The notes beneath the pieces are model-generated. The model worked only from the letters and a program-made list of their open reading frames with translations. It was not told where the DNA came from and did no database searches. A program made the position numbers and the translations under genes. This document shows positions 51,177-60,191 of a DNA stretch of 64,000 bases, piece by piece (position 1 is the stretch's first letter; every line of letters starts with the position of its first letter). The DNA is from Epithemia pelagica. Its lineage: Eukaryota > Bacillariophyta > Bacillariophyceae > Surirellales > Surirellaceae. The stretch is taken from positions 2,976,001 through 3,040,000 of the forward strand of contig OX337233.1 of assembly GCA_946965045.2 (NCBI GenBank), in the 5' to 3' direction.

Positions 51177-51583
51177 GCTAGAAAGCATTGTTTGGTTAGG
51201 AGTTGTAAGTTTTAACTACGGTGGTCGGTGGTGGGCACCTCGCAGAACTAGGTAAGCTAGGAAACCCGGATGTTTTCCCATGAAACGACCCTTACTGCTG
51301 ATTTTTTGATACTCGCACTTCTTTTTACTTCCTACTTGTAACTCTTTCGTTCTTCTAGGTAGATTCATTCGGAGTATTTAAGTTTCAATTAATAGGTTTG
51401 CCCGCCTAGCCGCAGAGAGTCTAAAAGTAAGTACGCTTAGGAGTACTTGTTACCGTATACTCCTGTCAAACAAAAACAACAACAGCCATTGACAATCCTG
51501 ACACAAAATTCTGGGACACCCGCTATATTTGTAACCATGACCCCACTGGGCTTATTTCTGATTGGTTGAGATGACTGTACCCG
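51177..51583. other. Intergenic region left of the mobile element
   Basis: About 400 bp, AT-richer than the genes, no coding segment. CTAG-containing motifs (GGTAAGCTAGG, TTCTAGGTAG) recur. Confidence 0.5.
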
Positions 51584-51684
51584 ATTTTTGTACACTATCA
51601 AAAGAGGAACCGGCACGTGTCTAAAAAATTACTTAAATGTACCAATTATTGAACTTCGGGAAGCCTTGCGCTGAGCTCGCCAAA

Positions 51685-51877
51685 TGTATCGGATTCTGTA
51701 TCGATGCACATACAACTGTATCCAGTCGTGTATCGGGGTTGTATCTAGTTGTATCGGGGGGCTTAGGTACTGTATCGATACAACGGATTTGTAACCGTAT
51801 TTGTATCGGGGGACTCGAGTCCTCTGTATCGGGTCTTCCGAATTTGTTGCGATTTGTATCGGCCTGATGTATCGGGT
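51685..51877. repeat. TGTATCGG minisatellite, left array
   Basis: About ten copies of TGTATCG followed by one to five G, irregularly spaced by 3-25 nt, all on the plus strand. Preceded at 51676 by CTCGCCAAATG, also found next to the right array. Confidence 0.85.
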
Positions 51878-51888
51878 TGACGGTCACC

Positions 51889-51970
51889 ATGGAATAAACA
51901 GGCGACTTTTGAAATGAGAGCGATACAAGATGGAATAAACAGGCGACTTTTGAAATGAGAGCGATACAAT
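51889..51970. repeat. 41-bp tandem duplication
   Basis: Two copies (51889-51929, 51930-51970) of a unit starting ATGGAATAAACAGGCGACTT, differing only at the last base. They lie between the left array and the KOW-like gene. Confidence 0.95.
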
Positions 51971-52101
51971 GATAAAGCGATGGATCAAGCAATCGAAGAA
52001 TTGGTTCCTGCCAAACTCGCCAATGAAATTGCTTGCGACAACAGCAACACAACAATCAGACTCATTTTTCAAGACGAAAGCAAGAAGAAGAAGTCGCAAT
52101 C

Positions 52102-52548
52102 ATGGCCGAGAAGAAGAAACCGAAGGTTTACCCCGCCGACCGGAAGGGAGCCAAGATCCGGATTGTTGGTGGGACGTACCGTGGAAAGAGGGGCTTCCTC
52201 GACAAGAAGAAGGGCAGGACAGAGTTCTTTACCTACGTCATTATCGTCATCAAGCCGAACGAGGAGGAGATTGCAACACGGCTTCATCACGAATCGATCC
52301 GAGTCGGAGAGGAAGCACCACCGGCAAGCTATGAAGAGGCTGTTCTCCAGCAGCACTGTGACATTGAAGAGCTGCTACGCGACCTTACGAGGAGGCTGTC
52401 CCAGTGTGAGGGCATCTCCTCCGAAGGAGAAGCTGGCCATCGGATTGGGAACTTGTTCCTAAATTATTTGACGGTTGCTGTGCAACGTCAAAGTAACCTA
52501 CGTGTGGACAAGGCTCGTTGGCGTCGTGTGCGCTATGGTCACGGTTAA
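52102..52548 (+). CDS. Small basic protein with KOW-like motif (element gene 1)
   Basis: A 148-residue protein starting MAEKKKPKVYPADRKGAK; the ATG at 52102 is preferred to an upstream Met that precedes an unrelated Gln/Asn stretch. Residues of about 15-40 (GAKIRIVGGTYRGKRGFLDK) fit a KOW motif, a nucleic-acid- or protein-binding loop found in ribosomal and Spt5-type proteins. The remainder is helical, with an acidic segment EEAPPASYEEAV. It is convergent with the 484-residue gene. Within the element it may bind DNA or RNA, but this is conjecture. Confidence 0.55.
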   Translation: MAEKKKPKVYPADRKGAKIRIVGGTYRGKRGFLDKKKGRTEFFTYVIIVIKPNEEEIATRLHHESIRVGEEAPPASYEEAVLQQHCDIEELLRDLTRRLSQCEGISSEGEAGHRIGNLFLNYLTVAVQRQSNLRVDKARWRRVRYGHG

Positions 52549-52630
52549 TGCAACATCATGGTCAATGCAAATTCTCAACTAATATAGGATAAAGGAAGAT
52601 TACTAACTACTCGTCAATGTAGAAACTCTC

Positions 52631-52675
52631 ATCATGTAAAAACTCATCATGTAAAAACTCATCATGTAAACACTC
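52631..52675. repeat. 15-bp tandem repeat, three copies
   Basis: ATCATGTAAAAACTC occurs three times in tandem (the last with one change), just between the stop codons of the convergent KOW-like and 484-residue genes. Confidence 0.9.
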
Positions 52676-52690
52676 GTAGGAATTGGTGGC

Positions 52691-54145
52691 TTACAAGTCA
52701 CCAAACATGTTCTTGGCAGCCTCCGCATTCTTCTTGCCTTTGGTGGCAATCTTGGTGCCACCCTTGCATGCAATGCGCCAAAAGATAGTCATACCAAGGA
52801 GATCACGGCCGAAATCATTCTCCGAGTCATTTGATTTCATTTTGATGGGGTTGTACTCCGTAGGGATGACAGTCTCATCCTTGGAGAAAATCTGGTTGTC
52901 GAGTTTGATGGACGGGTGAAAGGCAAACCTATAGTGGGCCCAGTAGCTGCCATCGTCAGAATCCTCAATAGCCACCATAGTAGCACTATGGGCCTTCTTT
53001 GTAGCGGCACACTTGATCTTGGACAACTTCTCGTCCTTGTGGTACCGCTCGGGATCGCGGATCCAGAAGTCCTGCGCCGGCCCCCTCATCGAGATTAAAC
53101 GACCACGCCAGCTTTCTCCGAAAACATCGTCGGGAATGCTCGCATCCCATAAATGATGGTCCTGGCAAGGGACTGAACGGCGTAAGTGGAAGCCGTTGCG
53201 AGTGAAAAGTTCGTCCTGGTCGATCCCTTCAACGTATTGAATGTCGAAATCTCTGTTACGTTCGGCACACAAATGGTTGACGGCGATTATCCAAGGGTGC
53301 TTGACCGTCCCATTTTGATTCACCAACCAACTTGTCGGAACAAATGGGTGCAACACGTCGTTAGGCAGTTGTGGGGGACGAGGAGGGATACGAGAAAGAA
53401 GTGGAGACACCCTCCCGAAGACATGTTGCGGTGGATCACCTCCATTGAGGTCAACACCAGGGACAGCATAAGCGGCGGCAACGTTGTGGCGTGCTGGGCT
53501 GGGACTTGCGAAGAAGTTGGAGGCGTTTACCTGTCCCATCTGCTGATCGTGGGCATCGTGGGCATCGTTGCCAAGAAACACCGCCGGTGATTCTCCTCCC
53601 TTCACAGGTGTGCGGTTGAGATTGCGGGGAGCTGGCTTCCTGTCGTCGTCTTGCTCAGCCATGCCAGCAGCATAATCTTGATCACCATACAAGCGCCCAT
53701 AAGCGTCCTTGTACATCTGCTCCTCTTCGGGGCTGACGTCGTCGGCAACATCAGTGGTGTAAGTGTCATTGTCGGAAATCTTGTTGCTCTTCATGGTTCC
53801 TGACTCTTTGTTTTCAAGTTCTTTGAGAGTCTTCTCGTTTGGATCAACTCCCAGTCGATGGAGGTAGTTGACGTAGGCTTGGATGGACCGGGACTTGCAC
53901 TTGCCCCAGCGAAGTTGTACTTGACGTCGCTTCAACGAGCCTTCAAATCCCCAGTCGGTGGGATTATTACTGCAAAACGAAAGGAGATCAAAGGAGTGTC
54001 TCGACTGGCCTTGTTTTTCGATGGCCTTGATTAATTTTCTTGTTTGGTCAAACGGCAATCCACCTGGAGCGGGGAACTTGGCTGGCCTCTTTGGCGGTGG
54101 TTTCTTCTCTTCGTCCAATTTATGATCATGTTGTTGCTCTGTCAT
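52691..54145 (-). CDS. Unknown 484-residue protein (element gene 2)
   Basis: A single-exon protein of 484 residues. Residues of about 25-95 (GLPFDQTRKLIKAIEKQG, RRQVQLRWGKCKSRSIQAYV) form a helical, basic region that could be a DNA-binding SANT/Myb-like or HTH module of the kind partnered with Harbinger transposases. The centre is acidic and Pro-rich. The C-terminal half is a folded domain rich in aromatic residues (WIIAVNHLCAERN, DIQYVEGIDQDELF, SYWAHYRFAFHPSIKLDN), ending in a basic KGGTKIATKGKKNAEAAK. No family is recognised. The position beside the transposase, with a shared 268-bp upstream region, suggests co-expression. Confidence 0.6.
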   Translation of the reverse strand: MTEQQHDHKLDEEKKPPPKRPAKFPAPGGLPFDQTRKLIKAIEKQGQSRHSFDLLSFCSNNPTDWGFEGSLKRRQVQLRWGKCKSRSIQAYVNYLHRLGVDPNEKTLKELENKESGTMKSNKISDNDTYTTDVADDVSPEEEQMYKDAYGRLYGDQDYAAGMAEQDDDRKPAPRNLNRTPVKGGESPAVFLGNDAHDAHDQQMGQVNASNFFASPSPARHNVAAAYAVPGVDLNGGDPPQHVFGRVSPLLSRIPPRPPQLPNDVLHPFVPTSWLVNQNGTVKHPWIIAVNHLCAERNRDFDIQYVEGIDQDELFTRNGFHLRRSVPCQDHHLWDASIPDDVFGESWRGRLISMRGPAQDFWIRDPERYHKDEKLSKIKCAATKKAHSATMVAIEDSDDGSYWAHYRFAFHPSIKLDNQIFSKDETVIPTEYNPIKMKSNDSENDFGRDLLGMTIFWRIACKGGTKIATKGKKNAEAAKNMFGDL

Positions 54146-54413
54146 GATAGAAAATCAATGATCCAACAATCAACGAGAGAAGTAGACAGGTTTGCGAAGC
54201 GCAAGCCATTCCCTCTTGATCCAACATGCTCCTCTTGTGTCGTTGGTTTGTCTACAGCTACTAATATCATAGGAATGTGTTTGATTGCTTGATCATAAGC
54301 AGTATTTTAGTTTACTTAGGGCAGATTGGTGTGTGTGGACCCACGGATCCTTCTACTCGTGTTCGGGATGAAGCACCTTTCCGCCAATTTGTGACACTAC
54401 TAGGGAATGAGCC
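54146..54413. promoter_or_regulatory. Central divergent region of the element
   Basis: 268 bp between the start codons of the 484-residue gene and the transposase, which must serve both. No specific motif is recognised. Confidence 0.4.
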
Positions 54414-55403
54414 ATGAAGGCTGTCTTCCTTCCCCCAAGTTGGTCGCATCGGAATCTTCCTACTGTTCAACATAAAGAGAAGATGGTGCCACTGGTCGAG
54501 CCAGACGAGGTTCTCACGCGAGGCTTAGCTTATCTCTCCTTGGACGTGGATGGCCGTCTGACGAGGGAGCAACGCATCAACAAGTTCCAACAACACTATG
54601 GATCGGTGCCTCTTACAATTGCAACCATGTGGTATGACTTGTGCCATACGACAATTGAAGAGGCAAAGCTAAGTACTAAGGATAAACAAAAAGGCTTTCG
54701 CATGTTCATGGTTGCGCATTTCTTTATCTACAGCTATCCTCGAAGCAGCGTACAGCTTGGTGACAGGTTCCGAATTTGTGCGTGCAACGTCCGAGGCAAG
54801 AATCTCTGGAAATGGATTCGGAAGATCGCAGCGCTTGAGGAGAAGGTAATTTTCTGGCCTCACGACCTGAACAATCCTGACTCGGAGATTTTCGCGCTAT
54901 CTGTGGATGGTGTTGATAAGAAAACGTGGGAACGAAAGCACAAGACTGAACTGCTTCCGTTTGATCGACGAAATTTCTCACAGAAGCATGCGCACGGTGG
55001 AGTGAAATATCAAATCACTCTATGTGCATATCGCCAGCAAGTCGTGGATATCTTTGGACCAGTGCGCGGAGGCATGGGTGACAAGGAGATGCTCGAGAGG
55101 TCTGGTGTGCTGGAGCACCTCGCGGATGGAAAAAAGGTTGTGGCTGATCGCGGTTACATCAAGAATGCTTTCCGCGACAAGGTTGCTTGGCCCAACCCAC
55201 AACACGATTCAAGGATGGCGAACAATATTAAGAGTCGCATCCGCCTGCGACACGAATCGTTCAACGGAAAAATGTCTACCTTTGCCTCCATGCACCAAAC
55301 TTGGAGGCACAGCGACACGAATCATGGACTTGCCTTTCGAGCTGTCGCTGTTACGTTGCAATATGCCATGAACAATGGCAGCTCTCATCTCTTTCAACCC
55401 TAA
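54414..55403 (+). CDS. DDE transposase, PIF/Harbinger-like
   Basis: A 329-residue single-exon protein. The catalytic core is visible: first Asp at 165 in ALSVDGVDK, second at 245 in KKVVADRGYI, and Glu at 281 in RLRHESFNGKMSTF. SQKHAHGGVKYQITL between the first two corresponds to the K-rich strand seen in Harbinger-type nucleases. The N-terminal region (REQRINKFQQHYGSVPLTIA) looks like an HTH. All three catalytic residues are present and the frame is intact, so it may be active. It would cut and join the element ends. The family call is by pattern; IS5-like relatives are an alternative. Confidence 0.78.
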   Translation: MKAVFLPPSWSHRNLPTVQHKEKMVPLVEPDEVLTRGLAYLSLDVDGRLTREQRINKFQQHYGSVPLTIATMWYDLCHTTIEEAKLSTKDKQKGFRMFMVAHFFIYSYPRSSVQLGDRFRICACNVRGKNLWKWIRKIAALEEKVIFWPHDLNNPDSEIFALSVDGVDKKTWERKHKTELLPFDRRNFSQKHAHGGVKYQITLCAYRQQVVDIFGPVRGGMGDKEMLERSGVLEHLADGKKVVADRGYIKNAFRDKVAWPNPQHDSRMANNIKSRIRLRHESFNGKMSTFASMHQTWRHSDTNHGLAFRAVAVTLQYAMNNGSSHLFQP

Positions 55404-55448
55404 TGAATGTCTAAAGTAGAGAAAAGTTTGTTTGTGTTTTCTATTTGT

Positions 55449-56063
55449 TTACGTATAGTCTTGTATATGATTTGCCAAATCATGTCGTCGTCGCAGCTCA
55501 TCACAGGGGACAACAGGTCCTCGTCCTTGCTCCTCCTCGCGTTTCAGTGCCAGATAGTTGAAAAAACGTTGGCGGCGTGCTTCCTGGTAAATGCGGTGCT
55601 TGAAGATTGCTGGCTTAAAGTCTCTGTAGGCAGGACGTGTCCTTTGAAGCTCGGATGGCTTCAAGCGTAGGTGCACACCATTCTTCACATCCTGCCGAAG
55701 AAGCAGCTTTGCAGGGTGAAGGTCAAAGACAAGTTCACCTTTGTTGTTGTGTTGTTGTCTTGGATATAACCTTCTGTCATGAATAAGGGCCCTTTCGTCA
55801 CTTCTTGCCCTTTCATTCGCGTAGTCTGCTTGGCGTCGATGATCCTGCAGCCGTGCCTTGAATTGTTGGAAGGGGACACCTTTGAACTCCGGGAGCCGCT
55901 TGTAAAACTTGAAAAGGTGGTCTGCCGGCACCATGTTCATGTTGTAGAGCAGACCACCTGGCTCCAAATCCTCGATGAGGATCGCCCGCCCCTCGCATTT
56001 CCTCCAATCAACAAACTTCTCCTTCTCCTTCTCCTTCTTCGATACAGAGACCTGCTTGCTCAT
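55449..56063 (-). CDS. Basic protein of 204 residues (element gene 4)
   Basis: It starts MSKQVSVSKKEKEKEK at 56063; further upstream the frame has only TTG. Highly charged: a Lys-rich start, then FVDWRKCEGRAILIEDLEPGG, a KFYKRLPEFKGVPFQQFKARLQDHR segment, and DLHPAKLLLRQDVKNG. No known domain is recognised. It is convergent with the transposase (45 bp between stop codons), and its 5' end faces the right minisatellite array. It may be a DNA-binding accessory protein. Confidence 0.55.
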   Translation of the reverse strand: MSKQVSVSKKEKEKEKFVDWRKCEGRAILIEDLEPGGLLYNMNMVPADHLFKFYKRLPEFKGVPFQQFKARLQDHRRQADYANERARSDERALIHDRRLYPRQQHNNKGELVFDLHPAKLLLRQDVKNGVHLRLKPSELQRTRPAYRDFKPAIFKHRIYQEARRQRFFNYLALKREEEQGRGPVVPCDELRRRHDLANHIQDYT

Positions 56064-56209
56064 CCTCTTTCTTTGTCCACTACCTGGCGACAAAAAAGGT
56101 TGGTTGTTGTGTCGTGTTCCATTTCGTCGATCGTTGTCGATAACTTCGACGTGTTTTGCGATCTCGTTTTGTGAAGCTCATTTTTGTTGTGAAGACTCAT
56201 TCTTGTTGT

Positions 56210-56387
56210 TGTATCGGGTGTGTGTATCGGGGTTTCGTCGATTTGTATCGGTTGTATCGACCCCCGTGTATCGTTTGTATCGGGGTTGTATCGGTTGTAT
56301 CGGGTTGTATCGGGTTGTATCGGAATTTGTATCGGTTGTATCGGATGTTGTTTCGACCAGTTGTATGGTTTGTATCGGGTTGTATCG
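56210..56387. repeat. TGTATCGG minisatellite, right array
   Basis: About fourteen TGTATCG(G1-4) units, many spaced by a single T (TTGTATCGGG), on the plus strand, in the same orientation as the left array. It ends at CTCGCCAAATGT (56391), the sequence that opens the left array. Confidence 0.88.
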
Positions 56388-56667
56388 ACCCTCGCCAAAT
56401 GTTCCGATTCGTGTATTTTCCTCTCTATGTATTCTAATATACAGAAATATCAATGTCGATAAGTATTTTGTTCTATTATAGTGTACCAAAAAGAAAATAA
56501 GCTTGTCCGTCCTTCGCCCTTTTTGGTATATTCTGTTCAAGGTCCATAAGCACTATGGTTACAAAAATAGCGGGTGTCCCTGGGAGTCGAGGGTCGAGGA
56601 GCAACAAGCTTTTGGTTCTCTTCCGTACCATCTCGTGTTGACCATTTCTCACTGTTCTGGAATAGCA

Positions 56668-57179
56668 ATGTTTCACCGTGCAATCCGTCATCCTCTGACA
56701 CTGTCAAATCCGATATTGACACCTTGTTTGAAAAATTTGCCGAGCGCTACGGGATCGACGGTCTCTTCCGCGTGGCCGTGGGTTGCTCCGCGGTAATCTC
56801 CGTCTCCATATTCTTGGGGACATATACTGTCAACCACAAGATCGATGGGTTGAAGAACGACACTACTTTCAAGATTGCAGAGACCAACCTTAAGATCGAT
56901 GAATTGCGTAATGAATTGCGTAATGAAAGTAATCAATTGCGTAATGAAATGAATCAATTGAGTAATGAAATGCGTAATGAAATGAATCAATTGAGTAATG
57001 AAATGAAGGCTGGCTTCGTCAGCATTCAGTCGGTCCTTTTGCAGGAGAGAGACTGGCACATGAAGCAACTCGAAAAACAAAACAAGACAATACTCGATGT
57101 TCAAAAGACCAACGCCGAACATACTCAACAAATTAATGCACTTCTCGCTTCATCGGCTGACAAAGACAAGTCAGGATAA
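56668..57179 (+). pseudogene. Second copy of the coiled-coil membrane protein gene, start region out of frame
   Basis: The body matches the gene at 38.5-39.0 kb: AERYGIDGLF, a hydrophobic segment with FLGTYTVNHKID, LRNEMNQLSNEM repeats and GFVSIQSVLLQERDW. The family start (MFHRAIRHPLTLSN, ATG at 56668) is present but in a different frame from the body, and about 20 residues are missing compared with the paralogue. The body frame is open to 57179 yet has no ATG before the coiled coil; upstream it offers only GTG at 56574. It is probably a recent pseudogene, unless a small intron joins the frames. Confidence 0.65.
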
Positions 57180-58036
57180 TTGCAAGGGCCCGACTGGCCA
57201 AATGGCATACCCAGCGACAAATTCAACACACGAAACACTTGAGGGGCATGCAGAGTTTAAAGGGCGATCCTGTATGCACCGGTAAATTCACACTCTAGTA
57301 ACTCAAATTATAGTCCCCTGGTTTGATTCACGTCCTCTTTCTTCTGGTGTAATGTTCAGTTTGAAGAATCCAGAACCGAAAAAAACCGAGTCTGCACAAC
57401 TCGCCCGGGTCGTAGAAATGTCCGTTCCCTCTGATCCCGTGCGCTCTTCCATTGCGTCGTTGGCGGTGACGGATGAAACAAATGACAGATTTCAATGTCG
57501 AACTCATCCAACGTACAAATACGAGTAACTCAAAGCGGAGGGGTCGTCTTCTTCAATAGAGCGAGCATGCATACTCCCACGGACTGGTTCAACTGAGGAG
57601 ATGACCATTGAGAAGTACCCAGCTTGAATGTTCTTACAAAGCCCTCGATTTGTGTTTGTGTCACAAGACGCAACTACTTCGGTCTGAGTATTAACCTCTT
57701 CCGACATGAAGGAGCCTGCCTATTCCTCAACCTATTCGGCTGGGTAGAACTGGTCAGGCCATGCTCTCGTAGAAAACAGATGCACTGCCGTCTTTGCATA
57801 TAATCGCTCACCAAACTCCTGCGCACCAGCGGTTGTGCAATTTTACATGGTTGGTTGTTGACTGGGTACCAAAACCTTGACATGATTCAGCCACGCGTTG
57901 ATAGTTATAGTTCTGGTACATGGCACAATACCCATGTAGTGAAGACAAGATTCATTCACCTTTGGATTGAACGGTTTCATAAACTGAACCCTGTTAAAGT
58001 GACATCTAGTGTTTCCTTTTCTCTGCACTATTTTTT
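57180..58036. other. Intergenic region containing the duplicated 3' flank of the coiled-coil gene
   Basis: No intact gene. Pieces at 57210-57245 and 57625-57690 match sequence downstream of the first coiled-coil gene, in the same order relative to the gene. The rest is unremarkable. Confidence 0.5.
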
Positions 58037-59943
58037 CTAGGGGAATGTCTTTTGGGTTCGTTTCAAGTCACTCAAGGGAATATTGTGCAGGACTGTACCG
58101 TCTTTCCGAGAAATTGCAGTAAAGGTCCAGTTCCCCAAACGTGTTAGTGCAGCTGCAGTGCTACCGACAAAATGACGTCCGTGGTTCCATGCACCGTCGT
58201 GGAATACAACTGGAAGCGGTAGCTCGTAGTCGGCCGCTGTGATACGACATGGTTCCCAGTATTCCGTCTCATCTTGTTCCTCGTCTCTCGTCTCCTTCGG
58301 CCGGGCGAGCAGGACCGTCTTTCCAATCAAGGACCTGGGGTTGAGTCGATGCAACAAGGCCTGATCCACTTCCACTTCTTCAAGTCCCGTCGTAATGTAA
58401 AACATGGCATCGGCAAAGACTTCGACCACCATACCAAAGTGCCAGTCGTTGTGTCCATCGTCGTCCCCCCTTTGAAATTGGACAACCGACCCGGTATGCA
58501 ACCAGGCGCTTGGTGCCGGCTCTCTAACAAGAGGCCTCTCGTCATGGTTGTCTGGACGGCACAGAGTGATGGAGCGTTGTTTCCAGACACTGGTGGGATT
58601 GATCTTGTTCACAAGAACCGGTCGTTGTATCTTCAACAACGAAACTCTGGTAAACCAGAACGGTGGAAGAGTCGTTTCAGCCACTTTGTCGATTATCGTA
58701 GACCCATTGCTGGAAATCTCTTGATACAAGGCAACGGGACGTGTCAGGGTCCTCGAAAGCAACGTCCTGGTCGAGGAGGAGACAAAGGACCCCCGTCTCC
58801 GTCTTGCCTTGGTTACGGTGGTACGCGCTGCTTGATGCAAGGTTTGTTGCAATTGTAAGAGTGATGGTACGGCATGGCCATGCGCCAGGGCTGTGTTTTG
58901 ATAGACGCCATACCGCCATTCCGTGACAAGGGGTTCCACGGTTTCTCGAATCAATCGATTCAACACTGGAACCAAGACTTGACTCAAGACTCGTTCTTCG
59001 ATCATAGTCATAGCGTCACGACGCGATTGGAGAAACCACATACCAGCTGTTCCCTGTGTCAAAAAGCGTGCCGAATGGTCCTTTTGCAACGTTCGATACA
59101 ACCACTCAACCATTGCATCCTTGGCAACCCAGGCAATCCCACCACCACCACTCCCCGGATGGTTCGTGCGGGTCAGTGACAGTGGGTTGGTGTTGTGGAA
59201 CGACTGGAGCAATTTCAAGAGTTGGGCATTGCCGGGATGTAACTTGTAAACGACATCCTTGGCCATGCCCAAATACAAGGATCCTCCCAATCGATGTTCC
59301 ACCAAGACATCGGTTCGGGTCGGCAGGGTCGTCCAACCCTCTCGTCTAATATCGGGAAACAAGTGTTCGTGTTCAAAGGGACTCGCATACAATCGACCTG
59401 CGGCAATCTCCCGCGCCCATGGCGTGGAATCGACATGACGGCGGCCCCCCGCCCAACCCATATACACCAGAATCACCATACTGGCCAGTCGCCGGAGCCC
59501 CTGTTCCACGGTTGGGCGGTGGCATGTTCCCTCCTCGGTTGTTGGTCGAAACGACGGACATTATGGACCAAACGCGGCAGCAGCAGCAGCAGCAGCAAAT
59601 CGACAACCATCACCAGAACGGCAAGGTGAAGGACAAACATGCGTACCTTGAACAGGGTTTTGCGATAATAGACAATCCAGACATTGCTCGAGTCCTTCCA
59701 TCCTTCCGGATCTTGCAAAACCTGTGTGAGATTGGGATGCAACCAGTGTGGAAGCACCCGGGGTAAAACCCTTTGTTCTTGGACCGCTTGTTGCAAGGTT
59801 TCAGCCGTGTAATAGGTTGGGGCTTCCAAATCTCCCGCCTGGTCCATCACCTTCATGGTCCAAAAATCATATCCCCAGACACCATCGGATCGAAGATTCC
59901 ACAGCCCGTAGGAACGCAACCAATTCCAGGGAAATTGCATCAT
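58037..59943 (-). CDS. Tryptophan-rich membrane-associated protein, function unknown
   Basis: Two exons: 59943-59647 and 59500-58037, joined in phase 0 across a 146-nt intron (GTACGC...ACAG) that holds a CAG run; 586 residues. The N terminus is aromatic (FPWNWLRSYGLWNLRSDG). Near the junction is a hydrophobic stretch, LASMVILVYMGWAGG. A long helical region follows (LSRTLTRPVALYQEISS among others), and the C-terminal part has two SH3/Tudor-like beta segments: GSVVQFQRGDDDGHNDWHFGMVVEV and GKTVLLARPKETRD...WEPCRI. The terminal stretch (GNWTFTAISRKDGTVL) could be another such strand. No family is recognised. Without the intron the frame would gain a false poly-Leu membrane segment. Confidence 0.65.
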
Positions 59944-60068
59944 TGTGTCCGCCTGTTGCAGATCCTTTCACGTATGTCCCTGTCGTATAGTTGGACAACC
60001 ACACAAGAGTCACCACACCCCCAAGGCAGCAACAACCAAAACCAAACAACAACCACACACACGCACAC

Positions 60069-60070
<2 letters not shown>

Positions 60071-60101
<31 letters not shown>
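60071..60101. repeat. (GA)n microsatellite
   Basis: An uninterrupted run of about 15 GA units in the gap between the two minus-strand genes, just upstream of the tryptophan-rich gene. Confidence 0.95.
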
Positions 60102-60104
<3 letters not shown>

Positions 60105-60191
60105 TTCTTCCCAAGCATTCACAGACAGCCGTGTTCTCCCCGACTACTCGTAGAATAGAGTATCCGTCGAATCCTCGCCTCATTCACACTA

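Larger units (their letters stand above)
51584..56493. mobile_element. Candidate four-gene DDE transposon with TGTATCGG arrays at both ends
   Basis: The proposed limits are short imperfect inverted repeats: ATTTTTGTACACTAT at 51584-51598, and the reverse complement of CTTTTTGGTACACTAT at 56478-56493 (one-base gap). Inside are a KOW-like gene (+), an unknown gene (-), a DDE transposase (+) and a basic-protein gene (-). These form two convergent pairs around a central divergent region. TGTATCGG minisatellites lie near each end, and CTCGCCAAATGT is found beside both arrays (51676, 56391) in direct orientation. The transposase is direct evidence of mobility; the boundaries and the membership of the accessory genes are inferred. 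No target-site duplication is certain. Confidence 0.6.

Noticed and set aside
51584-56493. LTR retrotransposon reading of the direct repeats at 51.68 and 56.39 kb
   Set aside because: No reverse transcriptase, integrase or protease is present; the only recombinase is a DDE cut-and-paste type, and the direct repeats are a minisatellite rather than LTRs.
59501-59646. Poly-Leu membrane helix in the tryptophan-rich protein
   Set aside because: It arises from translating the CAG run inside the 146-nt intron; a strong GTACGC donor and CAG acceptor join the flanking frames in phase.
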